Source: Chrysopilus asiliformis
Taxonomy: Eukaryota; Arthropoda; Insecta; Diptera; Rhagionidae
Direction: 5' to 3'
Length of the DNA: 64,000 bases
NCBI GenBank assembly: GCA_964034945.1
Contig: OZ035963.1
Location: 66,980,682 to 67,044,681, forward strand
Shown here one piece after another: positions 28,055 through 39,218 of the stretch. The translations under genes and the position numbers were made by a program. The stretch's first letter is position 1. Every line of letters begins with the position of its first letter. The notes under the pieces were generated by a model, which searched no databases, had not been told where the DNA came from, and was given only the letters and a program-made list of their open reading frames with translations.

Positions 28055-28759
28055 GGGGAGACTGGGGTATTCTGGACCGCATTTACATTTTGGCTAAAAA
28101 CTCGCAAAAAAATAACTTTTTCTGAAAATTTCAAAGCTTGAATTTGTAGTACGATAAATCTATGATGAAAATACGGGAATTTTTTTTATCCTAGCTTGTC
28201 TAGACATCATCAGTTTTGAGGAACGAAGAACAATTAATGGTATCAAGTCTCTTCGAACTAGAGAGAATAATTGATAATCACACGAAATTGACAGGAAAAT
28301 CGATAAAACGGTAGAATACTTGATACGATGGTTGAACTATTGATTTTCCGCGTTTATTACACATAAATCCTTTTATATACATCCGTAATAGTTGTACATA
28401 ATAATCAACTATAAAAAGGACCTTTACCTTGTTCTACATATAGTAGCCTAATACATAAATAAATAATAGACAAGAATAGTTAACTAAGGAGTACATAAAT
28501 CGAACGTATACAACTTAACGTGGTAAATGCCAGCAGTAGGTAGAGAAAAAGAAAAATAAGAAAACTTTGAAAAAGACTCCGGACATGTACATCAAATGCC
28601 ATTTGGATTATTTGAAGAAGTAAAGCGCAGTTACAGATACCATTTGAAATGTCTCAAGTCAAGTCAATATTTCATTTGTTAATAATAAACGAAAAAAGAA
28701 ACTATGGAAAACATTTCATGTACAGAAAAACTAGATCAGTCCGAGGTGAGAGTTTCCCC
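28055..28759. mobile_element. Candidate inverted-repeat (MITE-like) element
   Basis: The left end reads GGGGAGACTGGGGTATTCTGG (28055 onward). The right end, read on the minus strand from 28759, starts GGGGAAACTCTCACCTCGG. The two share GGGGARACT and have similar G/C-rich composition in otherwise AT-rich DNA. The interior has no transposase ORF. No convincing target duplication was found, so both the ends and the identity are tentative. Confidence 0.3.
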
Positions 28760-31700
28760 TAATTATTTATGTCATGAAATTACTTTTACGATACACCTGA
28801 AATAGAATTTTGAATTTGATTACTCAACGTGGATATTTATTGATTTTTGAAACTAATGCATTAACCAAAGGTCAATCAATGTGTAAAAATTTATCCATGT
28901 CTGATGCGGGTGAAACACTTTTTGTTTATTATAAGCAATCAAAAATTAAGAAATACTTGAAGGAATTTCATTTATGATTCATCTTTTACGGAAATTATTA
29001 ATAGTCGAAAAAAGCGTAGAGTATTTATATATTTCCCCCTTTAGAAAATGAATATTTTTTTTTTAAATACTTTTAAACTTGTGTGACTTTAATTTACAGG
29101 AAATCAATAAATTAAAGCTGACTTAAAAACCCAGAAATTCGTTGTAATTCAGTTTAACTCATTTCATTTCATCGATTTGGTAAAATTGGTACAAAATTAA
29201 ACGATTCGGCGATTACCAGATTGCATTTCTACAAAATTAGTGAATATCCTGAGATTTTCTTTAGCTTTCAGCGCCAGTTGGAAAAGAAGATCCTTTCTAC
29301 ATTTAATTAAAAGTTGGATAATTACATTAATGAGAAACAACTGGTAGGCCTAATTTCGAAGAATTTTAATACACTAAAAACGTATATACAAACAGATACT
29401 AAATCAGAATTGGAGAAACAGATTCAACAAACCCAACTATACTTTATCTATACAAAGATTTATTCATTTATTCATTATCTTAAGAGTTTAGTATTTCGCT
29501 TTAATGAAGATATTCCATGCGAGAGTCTTACTACACAACTGTAACTATTTTAGTAATACGATATCATCAACTTTAACTAGAATAGTTTTATATATACCAT
29601 CACAAGTTACTCAGCACAGGATATGGACACTTCCGTGCTCAAAGTTTAGATAAGATTTTTTTTTGTTTTTCCAAAGCATATCAAGATTTTCAAAATAAAG
29701 TTACAGGACAGTAATGTGACGGAATAAGTTATATTAGTAGAAGGATATAAGCCAACAAAACCCAAGTAATAAATTTGTCTAGCAATTGTTTGATTACAAT
29801 CAATATTACCTTATTGTTGTAATTAAGTCGTTTCCTTTTAGTGAAAGTAAATCGATAGAATTTCGCACGATATCCATCTGAATAACTTTATTCTTGAAGA
29901 CGTGTAGTGAAGATTGAAAGGAATCGAGAGTGTTTGATGAGTTTAGCATTTAATTTTTGTATTAAATGATTTATTTTTTTGTTTATGGTAATTTTATGGA
30001 ATCAGTAAATCATTTAGGGGTAAGTGGAACAGCTTCACACGACGCGCTTTCATACATCTTAGATTTTCTGCCAACAAAGAAAAACCATAGGCATTAGCTT
30101 AAGGATAAAAACTTGGTTAGTTTGGTTAAACCACGTTAAAAAAACAGAGAAAAGATTTTTGATTTGTTGTGAGTATTTTACAATATAAACATATAAGCAG
30201 AAAAGACTATTATCTTTAAGTAGATAATTCATTTCAAAATGAACACATTTTCCAATTATTTATTCTTTTTTTTATTAAGTTTTAAGATTTTTAACTAAAG
30301 TTGACTTTCAATAATGCATCAAAAAGTTATGATTTATTATTGGCAGCGAAATTTGGTTAGAGTTGTTTCCATAATTTCAAATGAACCCACCTTAAAAGAA
30401 TAATAAAAATTCGCAGTATACGAAATTTTCCCAAAAGCGGATTTATATTTAAAGTAGTTAAAAAACCACTATTTTGTCCATCAAACATTTTAAACACAAC
30501 AGGACAAAATTTACAACCCAAAGTCTTCCATAAGTTTAAAGTTTTCCAATTTTACGGAATTGACTGCCGAAATCCATAAATAAAGAAATTTATTTGAGCA
30601 CATTTAAGAGCAGACATGTTCATTGAAAGTGGTTGCCTGCAAACAAGCATTTTACGTGACTCCATTATTCGGGATGGATAAGTAAAAGGATATTCTTGTT
30701 AAAAGGTTGATGGAGTTCATATCTCAAGTAAATAGACCCAATGGGGCAAAACTTACCCAAACAATTTTCATTTGTATCTTCAAAACAAAAAAAAAAAGAA
30801 TTTCTTTCAAGGATTTTATTTTTCTTGCGTCCCTTACAGTTACCATATTTGAAGAAGTTCGCTTCCCTTTGCCATGTTTTATAAGCTGGCACAATAAAAC
30901 TTTTTGAATCTTAAACCATAAATTTGTGACTTAAATTTCAGGTCATTAATATTTATGAATAGCAGTGGCACGACATGAGAAAAATTATGAATTAAATTCA
31001 TATTTAAATAAAAATATAATGAAGTGACATTTGAAATCATGAAAGTAAATTATTCAAAAGTAAATGTTTTATTTCAGGGATTTTCTGTAAATAAATAGAA
31101 ATTACTTAGTCACGAATGTAATAAGTTTAAAATGTCGTGTGGGTCAGAAGAGGATTTTTATCGAATATTGAAAGATTGAAAAAGATTAGAATTTGCATAA
31201 CTAAGATTGAAATGTCAACAAAAGATGCAAACGGTCAACTATTTATTTTTAACATGCATTTGCGCTTTTATTTCTTTTCTTTTCACATAACCCTTCCTTA
31301 ATGTTTATCCGCTTTAATCCGAAAATGAGCAATTTAATGTTTTTAAACAAACCACAAAACATTAAATGAAAACCCTTTCAATAATTTTTTTATCTCTCCG
31401 AATCCGGCTCTAGTTTCCATTGTTCAATCTCAAGGATTAATCAAGATTTACGAAGAACCCCCAAAAATTTGAATCTTGTGTGTTTTCCGTAATCAATCCA
31501 ACATGGTGTCACAATATTCCCGTCTCATCCGGATTTTGTAGCCGCTTGATGATTCAAGGATAAAGGAAGTCACGTGTCTAGAACGCAAGATTTTAATTAT
31601 GTATACAAAGGCATACGTTGAGGTTCTCATGGTGCCTCAAGATGGATTCCCTCTTTTTTGCTTTCTCATATTTCGCTTTTGAATCATTTGAACATCTCTC

Positions 31701-32439
31701 GGTGAAAGAATTTAATTTCCTCTATGTTTCTGGTGTTGAAGGGTGCTTTACAAGATGGAAAACTCCTTTCAGCTAATGGGGGGAATGGAGGAGAATCTGT
31801 TGGGACGTAACTGAAATCGCTCTGCAAACTTTTTACACATAAGTGCGAAAGTAGCGGCTTAGAATCCAAAATAAATTGTTTGCCATTTTCATTTCCTCGA
31901 GGAGATTGAGCATCGTTGTTTTGAGTCGAGTTTTAAATACTCCCCTCCTCACCAGGACATCATCTATTTCCATTTAACATCTTGACTGGAATTAAAGATT
32001 TTTATCCCTATCATATTAAATGGGTGGCCTCCCTAGCTATTTTTCTTGTTTGCTTGGGAAGTCAATTACTCTTTAAACTTTTTAAAAAGACATTTTGTTT
32101 AAGACTTTTATCTATAAGTGAATTGGGTTAACATTTATGAAGTCAAATCCACTGTAAATTAAAAACAAATTTATTTAGGGAATGATATTTCAATAAATTT
32201 TGATTCTAAATTTATTATTTTGGGGGAATTGGCAATTCGGTAAGGCTTAAAAGTTAACAATAAAGTGATTTTCAATGAAAATATGGATTTACAGGCAAAT
32301 CTCTGGGATTAGAAATTTATAATTAATGTCTGATTTAGAGATATATTAACTCGATTTTTTTTGAGTTCCAAAAGTGTAGCCGAAATGAAAATTTATAAAG
32401 CTAAAATATGTTTTGAATATGATTTTACATAACTTATCT
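28760..32439. other. Non-coding stretch, no supported gene
   Basis: Only short AT-rich chance frames are present (the longest about 76 codons, at 29314-29544). No RNA gene, splice-bounded exon or clear repeat boundary was recognised. Confidence 0.55.
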
Positions 32440-33010
32440 ATACATCAAAATCCAATAGAACCAATCCTTCCCCCATCTCCCTGTCTGTCTGTTTGTTCGT
32501 GAATACCATAAAGTTCGAAAAAACTCAGCCAGAGCACAGTATGCCAGAGGCTTGAAATTTTGTACTGTTGAGCTTCTAGTAAATAGCAAAGAAGAAATTC
32601 GATTTTTCAAGGTACAACTCCGCCCCCTGCACCGCTCAAACCATTAGTGATATCGGAAAACGGACAACGGATTCTTAATCAGAAGCCCGAAAAACGCCCC
32701 TACGCATATTTTCAGCAAAATCGAAAACGTGTCAAAAAATTGAAAAAATCGCAAGGGGTATCCCTTGATTTTTTTAAGTACGAAAAATTGAAGTCCTGTG
32801 ATCAGGCTGAAATTCATAATTTAGAGGTACTCGGGGACGGACAATCTATATCCGGTGTCGTTTTTGAGATGTTTTCAACGGTTTGGGCGGAACAAGGATG
32901 AGGACCTTGAAAAATCAACTAGTCCCAAAAAAGGACACCGGATATCGATTCCTCATCCCCGAAAACAGTAGTATTCCGAATTTCATGAAGATCCTTTGAG
33001 TCGTTTCCAA
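32440..33010 (-). repeat. Interspersed repeat, copy C (inverted relative to copy A)
   Basis: The block from CATTAGTGATATCGG (about 32641) through GGATTCTTAATCAG, CAGCAAAATCG, AAAAAATCGC, CCTTGAAAAATC, AAAGGACACC and ATCGATTCCTC to ATTTCATGAAGATC (about 32992) matches the reverse complement of 13440-13700, segment by segment and in the same order. It is clearly diverged. A CTGTCTGTCTGTTTGT tract lies at its left (about 32480). The 84-codon frame inside it (32647-32901) follows repeat sequence rather than a recognised gene. Confidence 0.6.
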
Positions 33011-34813
33011 AATAAAAGGATACAATTTTGAAGGATATAACATTAGGAAAACCGTTTGTTTTTCTCGTAATTTTTGTCCTATCGACTCACGAAAAACGGT
33101 TTTTGATATATTAAAGGATCCTTAAAGATGTGTGTTTTTTTGTTTTTCTTGAAAATATAGATCTTTTTTAAGTTTTTTTTTATTGTACCTCGATAGAAAA
33201 TATACATTTTCATAAAACACTTCCTTTGGGCGAATTACCAACTAAAACACAATACCTATAAGATCAATTCTATTCGTCGTAAATAAAAACTTCACCAAAA
33301 ATTTTGATATGAAGAAAGCCTCAAGGATATTCGAGAATGAATAATAAATCGAAATAAAATTGCGGATCATTATGCAAATGGGATGAAATGTTTTTGGATT
33401 AATTTAATGCCATAAATTTGTTGGAAAGTAAACAGAAACAAAAAGATTTACTTTCAGTACATCGAGATTATCCTTTCAATTTCAATATCCTGTATGTAAA
33501 TATTACAGTTAGCATATCGTTACTTCTAATCAGTGCATTAAATTTTATGCTCGGCCCAAGCATAAATCGGGATTTCGTTTTCCGTTCCACCGCATGCGTT
33601 CTACCATCATGTCATAATAATAATAATCCGCTTTTATCGACGGCATTCAATTCAATTTCGCTTCGTATACAATTTCATTTATTTATTTATTAAAACGTCT
33701 CAATTTTTCCAAAGAATTTAAATCAACGTTCTTCAAATAGATGATGAAGACGTCGACGACAAGAATTTTATTATACGCATTGAGAGCAAGTTAAAGTTAC
33801 AAAATTATGAAATAAAAAAAAACGTTAGGAAATATAAAATTATTCTGTCTGGAGTTTTGGGGGTTGTTTTGATAGCTTTTGGGGGTCTCGTAATAGCTTT
33901 AAAACAATCTTATACTTTTATAAGTCGCATTAAAAGTACGATGGGAGCATGTGAGAATAATATTTTCAGTTTCACCGCATTAAGTATTTAAAGAAATTTC
34001 CTTCAGATTCACATTTGGGGAACAATTTTCTACTACAGTCGCATTTTTTCCATTTAAACGGTTTATAAAGGAGCAACAAAAAGGAGTGTTCCAAGAAGTA
34101 GAAAAGACTTAAAAAAACGACTATAAAATATATTTAGCAATAACAACTCGTATGTTATTTCTTCGATTTATTTTGAGACAATTTTCATGCATTCAACTCG
34201 TAATTGTGTAAAATGTTTCAAAAAGAAAATGTTTGTTTAAAACTTTTGAAAGTCTCGAGATTTAAAAGCGGTTTTAAATGGAAAAAGTATTGTAAAAATA
34301 TACACAGATCTTTTTTTAAATATGTTTTTACACGTGTAATCCGATCAAAATCGGCGTTCTGATAAAATTTTATATAAATTTTGTTTTTACAAAGTTTTGC
34401 GAGGAAAAATCCCTTTGTCCATTTTTGCAAACAAAATGCCTCATTAAAACTAACAATAACGAAGTCATTTTATAAAACGGCAATGTCAACATCTTTGACC
34501 ACAATTCCCATCCTTGTCTTAAGTAAAAATACTCCCAAAAGTTTCTATTGTCCTTATTTTCATCAGCTTTGATTCCCTTTGTGTCCTCAACTCATCGGAG
34601 ACTGCGGTATAATAGGGTTTGTTCTCATTTTCGGGTAAAAAATTAACTTCAATAACGAGGAAATTTCAAACGAAAAATTTTAACCTATGTTTAACCTGCG
34701 ATACCAACGACATTGTTTTAAATAAACCACCGTTGTAGTTAAAGTACGTGAAATTGCTTAATTATTTTAATATATTTAATGAAATGAACAAATGGTTTAA
34801 GTAGTAATCGTTA
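33011..34813. other. Non-coding stretch, no supported gene
   Basis: AT-rich DNA with a 91-codon plus-strand frame (33418-33693) that resembles no family. Nothing else supported. Confidence 0.5.
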
Positions 34814-35105
34814 TAACACTAATATATTAAAAATGAGTCGGTGTCTGTTTGTTTTCTGTATGTTTCGCTTTCACGTGAAAACGGTTGAACCAATTGCTTT
34901 GAAATTTGGCACGGATGTTCGCTTTACGTGTGGTTCTAATATAGACCCATTGAAAAGCAGCCCGAAAGAGAGGGGGGCAAAGTGGGTTCTCAGACCTTTT
35001 ATGGGGAGAACTAACAAATCGATTGTCATGAAAATTTAGCATAGATGTTCATCGGAAATTCAGATCCAACATATACCCATTGAAAGGTAGCCCGGGAGGA
35101 ATCCG
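34814..35105 (+). repeat. Interspersed repeat family D, copy 1 with internal partial duplication
   Basis: The copy starts CTAATATATTAAAA then GGTGTCTGTTTGTT, CACGTGAAAACGG, GAAATTTGGCACGGATGTTCG and a conserved CCCATTGAAAAGCAGCCCG segment. About 130 bp later it repeats a diverged version: AAATTTAGCATAGATGTTC ... CCCATTGAAAGGTAGCCCG (about 35033-35093). The first part matches the reverse complement of 38965-39095. The two opposing frames here (about 68 and 71 codons) are shadows of the repeat. I infer a transposon relic; the class was not determined. Confidence 0.6.
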
Positions 35106-35240
35106 GCTATCTGATTTATACCCAATTGAATTTGGTTTTCCTAGGTTTTTTCGTATTCACACACTTTTAGCCGGGTCCAAATTCTAGTCTTTTATAAACC
35201 AAATCAAAGCTAATCGAATACTAAAAAATAAATGAAAGAA

Positions 35241-35333
35241 AACGATGATTTTATTTATCTATTCTGGAAAATATTTCTAATTATCAAACTTTTAACTTTA
35301 CAGCGATTTATTTAAAATTTAAATTTCAACTCA
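35241..35333 (+). repeat. 93-bp direct repeat, copy 1
   Basis: Begins AACGATGATTTTATTTATCT and ends AAATTTCAACTCA. It matches 37335-37427 at a constant offset of 2,094 bp with only a few substitutions and no indels. The similarity fades on both sides. It is likely a fragment of an interspersed element. Confidence 0.75.
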
Positions 35334-37334
35334 ACCCCATAATATCCTATTTTCCTAGCATTTAACAACCTCTTGTAAAACATTGGTATTTTGAATGGTT
35401 TATAATGTAATTAAAAGTTCTTAACATAATAATAATGATGTTTTCCTACAACCATTAAGATTTTTTCTATACGAATTTAATGAAAATATTATTTCTGCAA
35501 ATATTAATTGCAACCTTGAATTATGTTAATGAGTTGATCTTATTTTTCATTTATTTATTAAAGGTCAGGGATGTTTTTTGAAAATATATTACCAGATAAA
35601 TAGACACCAATTAAATATAAAACAAATTTTTGTGATGATGTTTTCTTCTTGAAAAGATGAAAATCTATAAAAATATTTTTGAAATGCTTTTAAATAAATT
35701 ACGTAAACATCTAAATGTCAACAGCAAAATAAATTAACAAGTTAGATCCAATTATTTCAAAGAATAAGCACCGAGTTTAAGTGCTGGATAAACTTTTTAT
35801 ACCTGTTTGTAAATTACTTCAATGCAATCCAGGTTTGTCCCATTATGGACGCCCATAAGAGAAAAATAAACACATATGCTTAATTTTTTTTACTTTCTTT
35901 GCTTACAATTATCACTAAAATAATTGCATAAAAACCCTGAGAATTTTAATATATTTTAATACGTTTGGAATAGCAAAATGATGATATTATCCTTATAACA
36001 TATATTTTTATGTAAATCAGGTGCTCAATTTAATGACAAATGTGGCCATTAAAGTTAATTTTTATCTTCGGGCTCTTTCAAATTTGAACCTTAATCTAAC
36101 ATGGGCACAAAAAACCTACGCAATTATTATAAATTTTCTCTTGATGTAAGAAAAAAGCAATTTTGTAAACATATCTAATTTCAAAGATAAATTTAAAATG
36201 CATATCAATTTTCATTTATTTTTGTATGAAATGAGAGCTTCTTATTTGTTTTAATTTTTATTTTTGTCATTTTTGGCATCCTTGGAGCAAATACCAATTT
36301 TCATTAACAGATGTTTTGTGAAAAATTTTCATCTATACGAACATTTTCATTTTTTAAAGAAAATTTTGTTAACATTCAAACATATGACACCGACCTAGTT
36401 TTATCTCAATTGTTCAATTGCAGATTAAATTGAGATGGCAAACCGATTTTTTATTTTATTTTTTGTTTTCTAAATCTAATTATCTTTGAATAGAAAGTTT
36501 TTCTAAACTTTTCCGATCTTATCGAGACTTGCTAGTGAATCCCATAGAATTGCTAAACTATTGCAGTTGTCTTTTTAGATACACGTGATACGAAAACAGG
36601 TATACTTGTACATCTTCTAGTGACTTCATGAAACCTAAGAAGGTGTTTTAAAAGAAAGTGATTTGAATTGTGGTGAAGCAACATTTTCGAAACGTTTATT
36701 GAAATTTTAAAGTCTTTTGAAACGAAAGAGTCAAGTTAAAAAACACGTGTTTGTGGACAAAACACTTAAGAAAGTTTCCATTTAGAAAATAGTTTAAAGG
36801 GAACATATATTCCCAAAGTTTAAAAAAATTTATAGTTTGAGTAATGAAAGTGTGATTTAAAAAAAAAAAGAATCTTTTAAAAATAATTGTCCGACGATTC
36901 AACGTTAATTGCCAAAAAATTATTTAATTGGCAACATTTTAATAAATTTAAATCTTCCCTCTACCATTATAGATTGTTTTTCTCACATTTTCAAGTTGAA
37001 TCATTGAAAATTTATCAATTTGTTAAGTTTCAGAAAAAAAAACATTCCATATAATAATAAACACCTAATAAAAATCGCCATAGAACTCGCTGAAGTTTAA
37101 AACAAAAATAAATTAAAGAGGAGGGTTTTTAAAAATTCAAAAGGAAATATCTTTTGAATTTCTTCATCAAATAGTAATAACAATTACGAAGAATTTAATG
37201 AAAAGCTTTCAAAAGCAATAAACGGCAGAACGTTTAACAGAATAATTCTGAAAAAGGTTTTGCTTATTCAAGGTTGAAAACAGAAATCCACCCAAATCAA
37301 AGCAAATCAAAGACTAAAAAAAATAAAGTAGAAA

Positions 37335-37427
37335 AACGATGATTTTATTTATCTATTTTGGAAAATATTTCTAATTATTGAACTTTTAATTTCACAGCGA
37401 TTTATTTGAAATTGAAATTTCAACTCA
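37335..37427 (+). repeat. 93-bp direct repeat, copy 2
   Basis: Second copy of the segment at 35241-35333. It ends abruptly at a GC-rich patch beginning TGCGGCCGCC, where the two copies cease to match. Confidence 0.75.
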
Positions 37428-38964
37428 TGCGGCCGCCGAAGGTTTCCGCTTAAAGAAAATTCGACTTGGAAAAGGGAATAACTTGTCATTCATCAATTTT
37501 TGCTATAATTTAGTTGATATAAATTTGAGACAAAAAAAATCTCCCAAGTCACTTTTTAATGATCGTTAATATCACTTTAATATCTGGCATATGGTTTTCC
37601 TTTTCGCATCATACCGCTAACCGTGAAATGATTTGGATCTGCTTATCATAGCACTTTTTCCCAAAGATTTTCATCCCTTTATACTATTGATAGCCTGTCA
37701 GTTCGAATTCATAGTCATTATTACATTTTTTTATCAGAAAATTTTAAACAAAAAACCGATGAACACGATTAAAAGACTAGAAAAAATTAAATGAAAATAG
37801 AAATTTTAGTATCCTTTTTTGGCAATTTTCCTGGTTTTTCGTTTTTATTTGTGTTCAAACGTCAATCAAATTATGAAAACACCGGAAAATTGTTTTCAAT
37901 TGGTGAATGGCGAAAGAGCTTTCAGAAATATATGTTGAAAATATCGTTAAGGATTTTTTCTAGTGATTAATGTTTCTACACCTTTAAGAAATTTAATTTT
38001 ATAACACAATTTTGAAAAATTACTTGTATTTTTTTTACTTGTATGTCATACGCGGGACAGTTTTGCAGAGCAGGCACATTTAACAAAATTTAAAGCGGTC
38101 TTACTATGACGAGCTTGAGTTCTTAAAGGGGTGGTCTCAACTGAAGAATAACTAGCCGATAGTCTATTAGTAGCGACGCGAGCTATTTGTTGGTCAATAA
38201 TTTTATTAATTTTAGAGATAGCAGGGCAACGGGTTTCTTATTTTTTCATCAAAACCTATCGTTTTTGATTGATCTGCAAGCAGCATGGCAAAATCTGCCC
38301 TGCGTATGAAATAGACGCAAATTTATGAACTTTTAGTAAATTTCAACAAACTGCAAACGTAATCAAACTATCAAAAAGTGTAGTTGGAAATTGCAATTTA
38401 TTTTTATTCCCAATTGGATGTCGTTAAACATTACTCAGGAATAATAAAAAAGCATTGAAATAGTAAACATTGTAAATACTGGTATAACAAGTAAAATGTT
38501 GAATTATCTTCAGTTTCACTCGAAGAAAAACGATACTTTGATTCTATCGCTTCTGATACTAAATCTCATCCCATGTGAAAAATGTCGGTACTATCAGATT
38601 TTCCTTTACAGGAAAAAGTTTCCTCCTGCCCGTCTCTGGGCGACATTGGAAAAGTGGCTCTCCAGCAGAAGTTAATTTTTGGACTCTTGACTGTTTTTGA
38701 TGACTTTGCAGAATTTCACTTCATACTTTGCCCTTGCGTTATGTGTTTGTATTCAGTGAAGAATTGCCAGTAAAAGAAATCACAGCAGGGCTTTATGACG
38801 CAGATAAACGTTGAAAAAGTTTAACCATCCCTTTTTGACAATTTCACCTCCCAATATACACATTTCTGCAACTTAAAATTAAGCTTTGTTAGAAGAAGTT
38901 TTGTTATATGGCACGAAACGTTTTTTTTTTATAACTGTAAAGTCCATTTTTTTGTGATGGTTAT

Positions 38965-39095
38965 TTGGACACTAGACCTATGTTGGAACCAGGCCTACAG
39001 CGAACATCCATACCAAATTTTATCTCAATCGGATCAGCCATTTTCACGTGAAAGGGGAACAAACAGACACCAACTAAATATTTTCATATATTAGT
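38965..39095 (-). repeat. Interspersed repeat family D, copy 2 (inverted)
   Basis: Read on the minus strand it runs ACTAATATATGAAAA, GGTGTCTGTTTGTT, TCACGTGAAAATGGCTGA, AAATTTGGTATGGATGTTCG, GGTTCCAACATAGG, the same landmarks in the same order as 34818-34955. It is diverged and shorter than copy 1. Confidence 0.6.
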
Positions 39096-39163
39096 ATGAT
39101 GTACATATTTTCACTCTTTGAAATGAAGAACATACTGCAATCTCCTTTTAAAACATACATTTT

Positions 39164-39218
39164 TAATACTCCATGGCTTCAAGATATTTCTTACATATCT
39201 TGAAGCCATGGAGTATTA
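39164..39218. repeat. Perfect 24-bp inverted repeat with 7-nt loop (hairpin)
   Basis: The arms 39164-39187 and 39195-39218 are perfectly complementary over 24 bp, with the 7-nt loop TTCTTAC. The stem centre contains CCATGGCTTCAAGATAT. It lies about 70 bp right of repeat family D copy 2. It could be a foldback, a transposon terminus or a short hairpin RNA; the sequence alone does not decide. Confidence 0.9.

Larger units (their letters stand above)
35106..38964. other. Non-coding stretch with a dispersed direct repeat, no supported gene
   Basis: It contains the 93-bp direct repeat pair listed separately. A GCGGCCGC octamer at 37428-37435 is unusual for this composition but stands alone. No coding exon or RNA gene was recognised. 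Confidence 0.5.

Noticed and set aside
37428..37435. GCGGCCGC octamer suggesting a cloning vector junction
   Set aside because: No vector or linker sequence surrounds it, and genomic-looking sequence continues on both sides.
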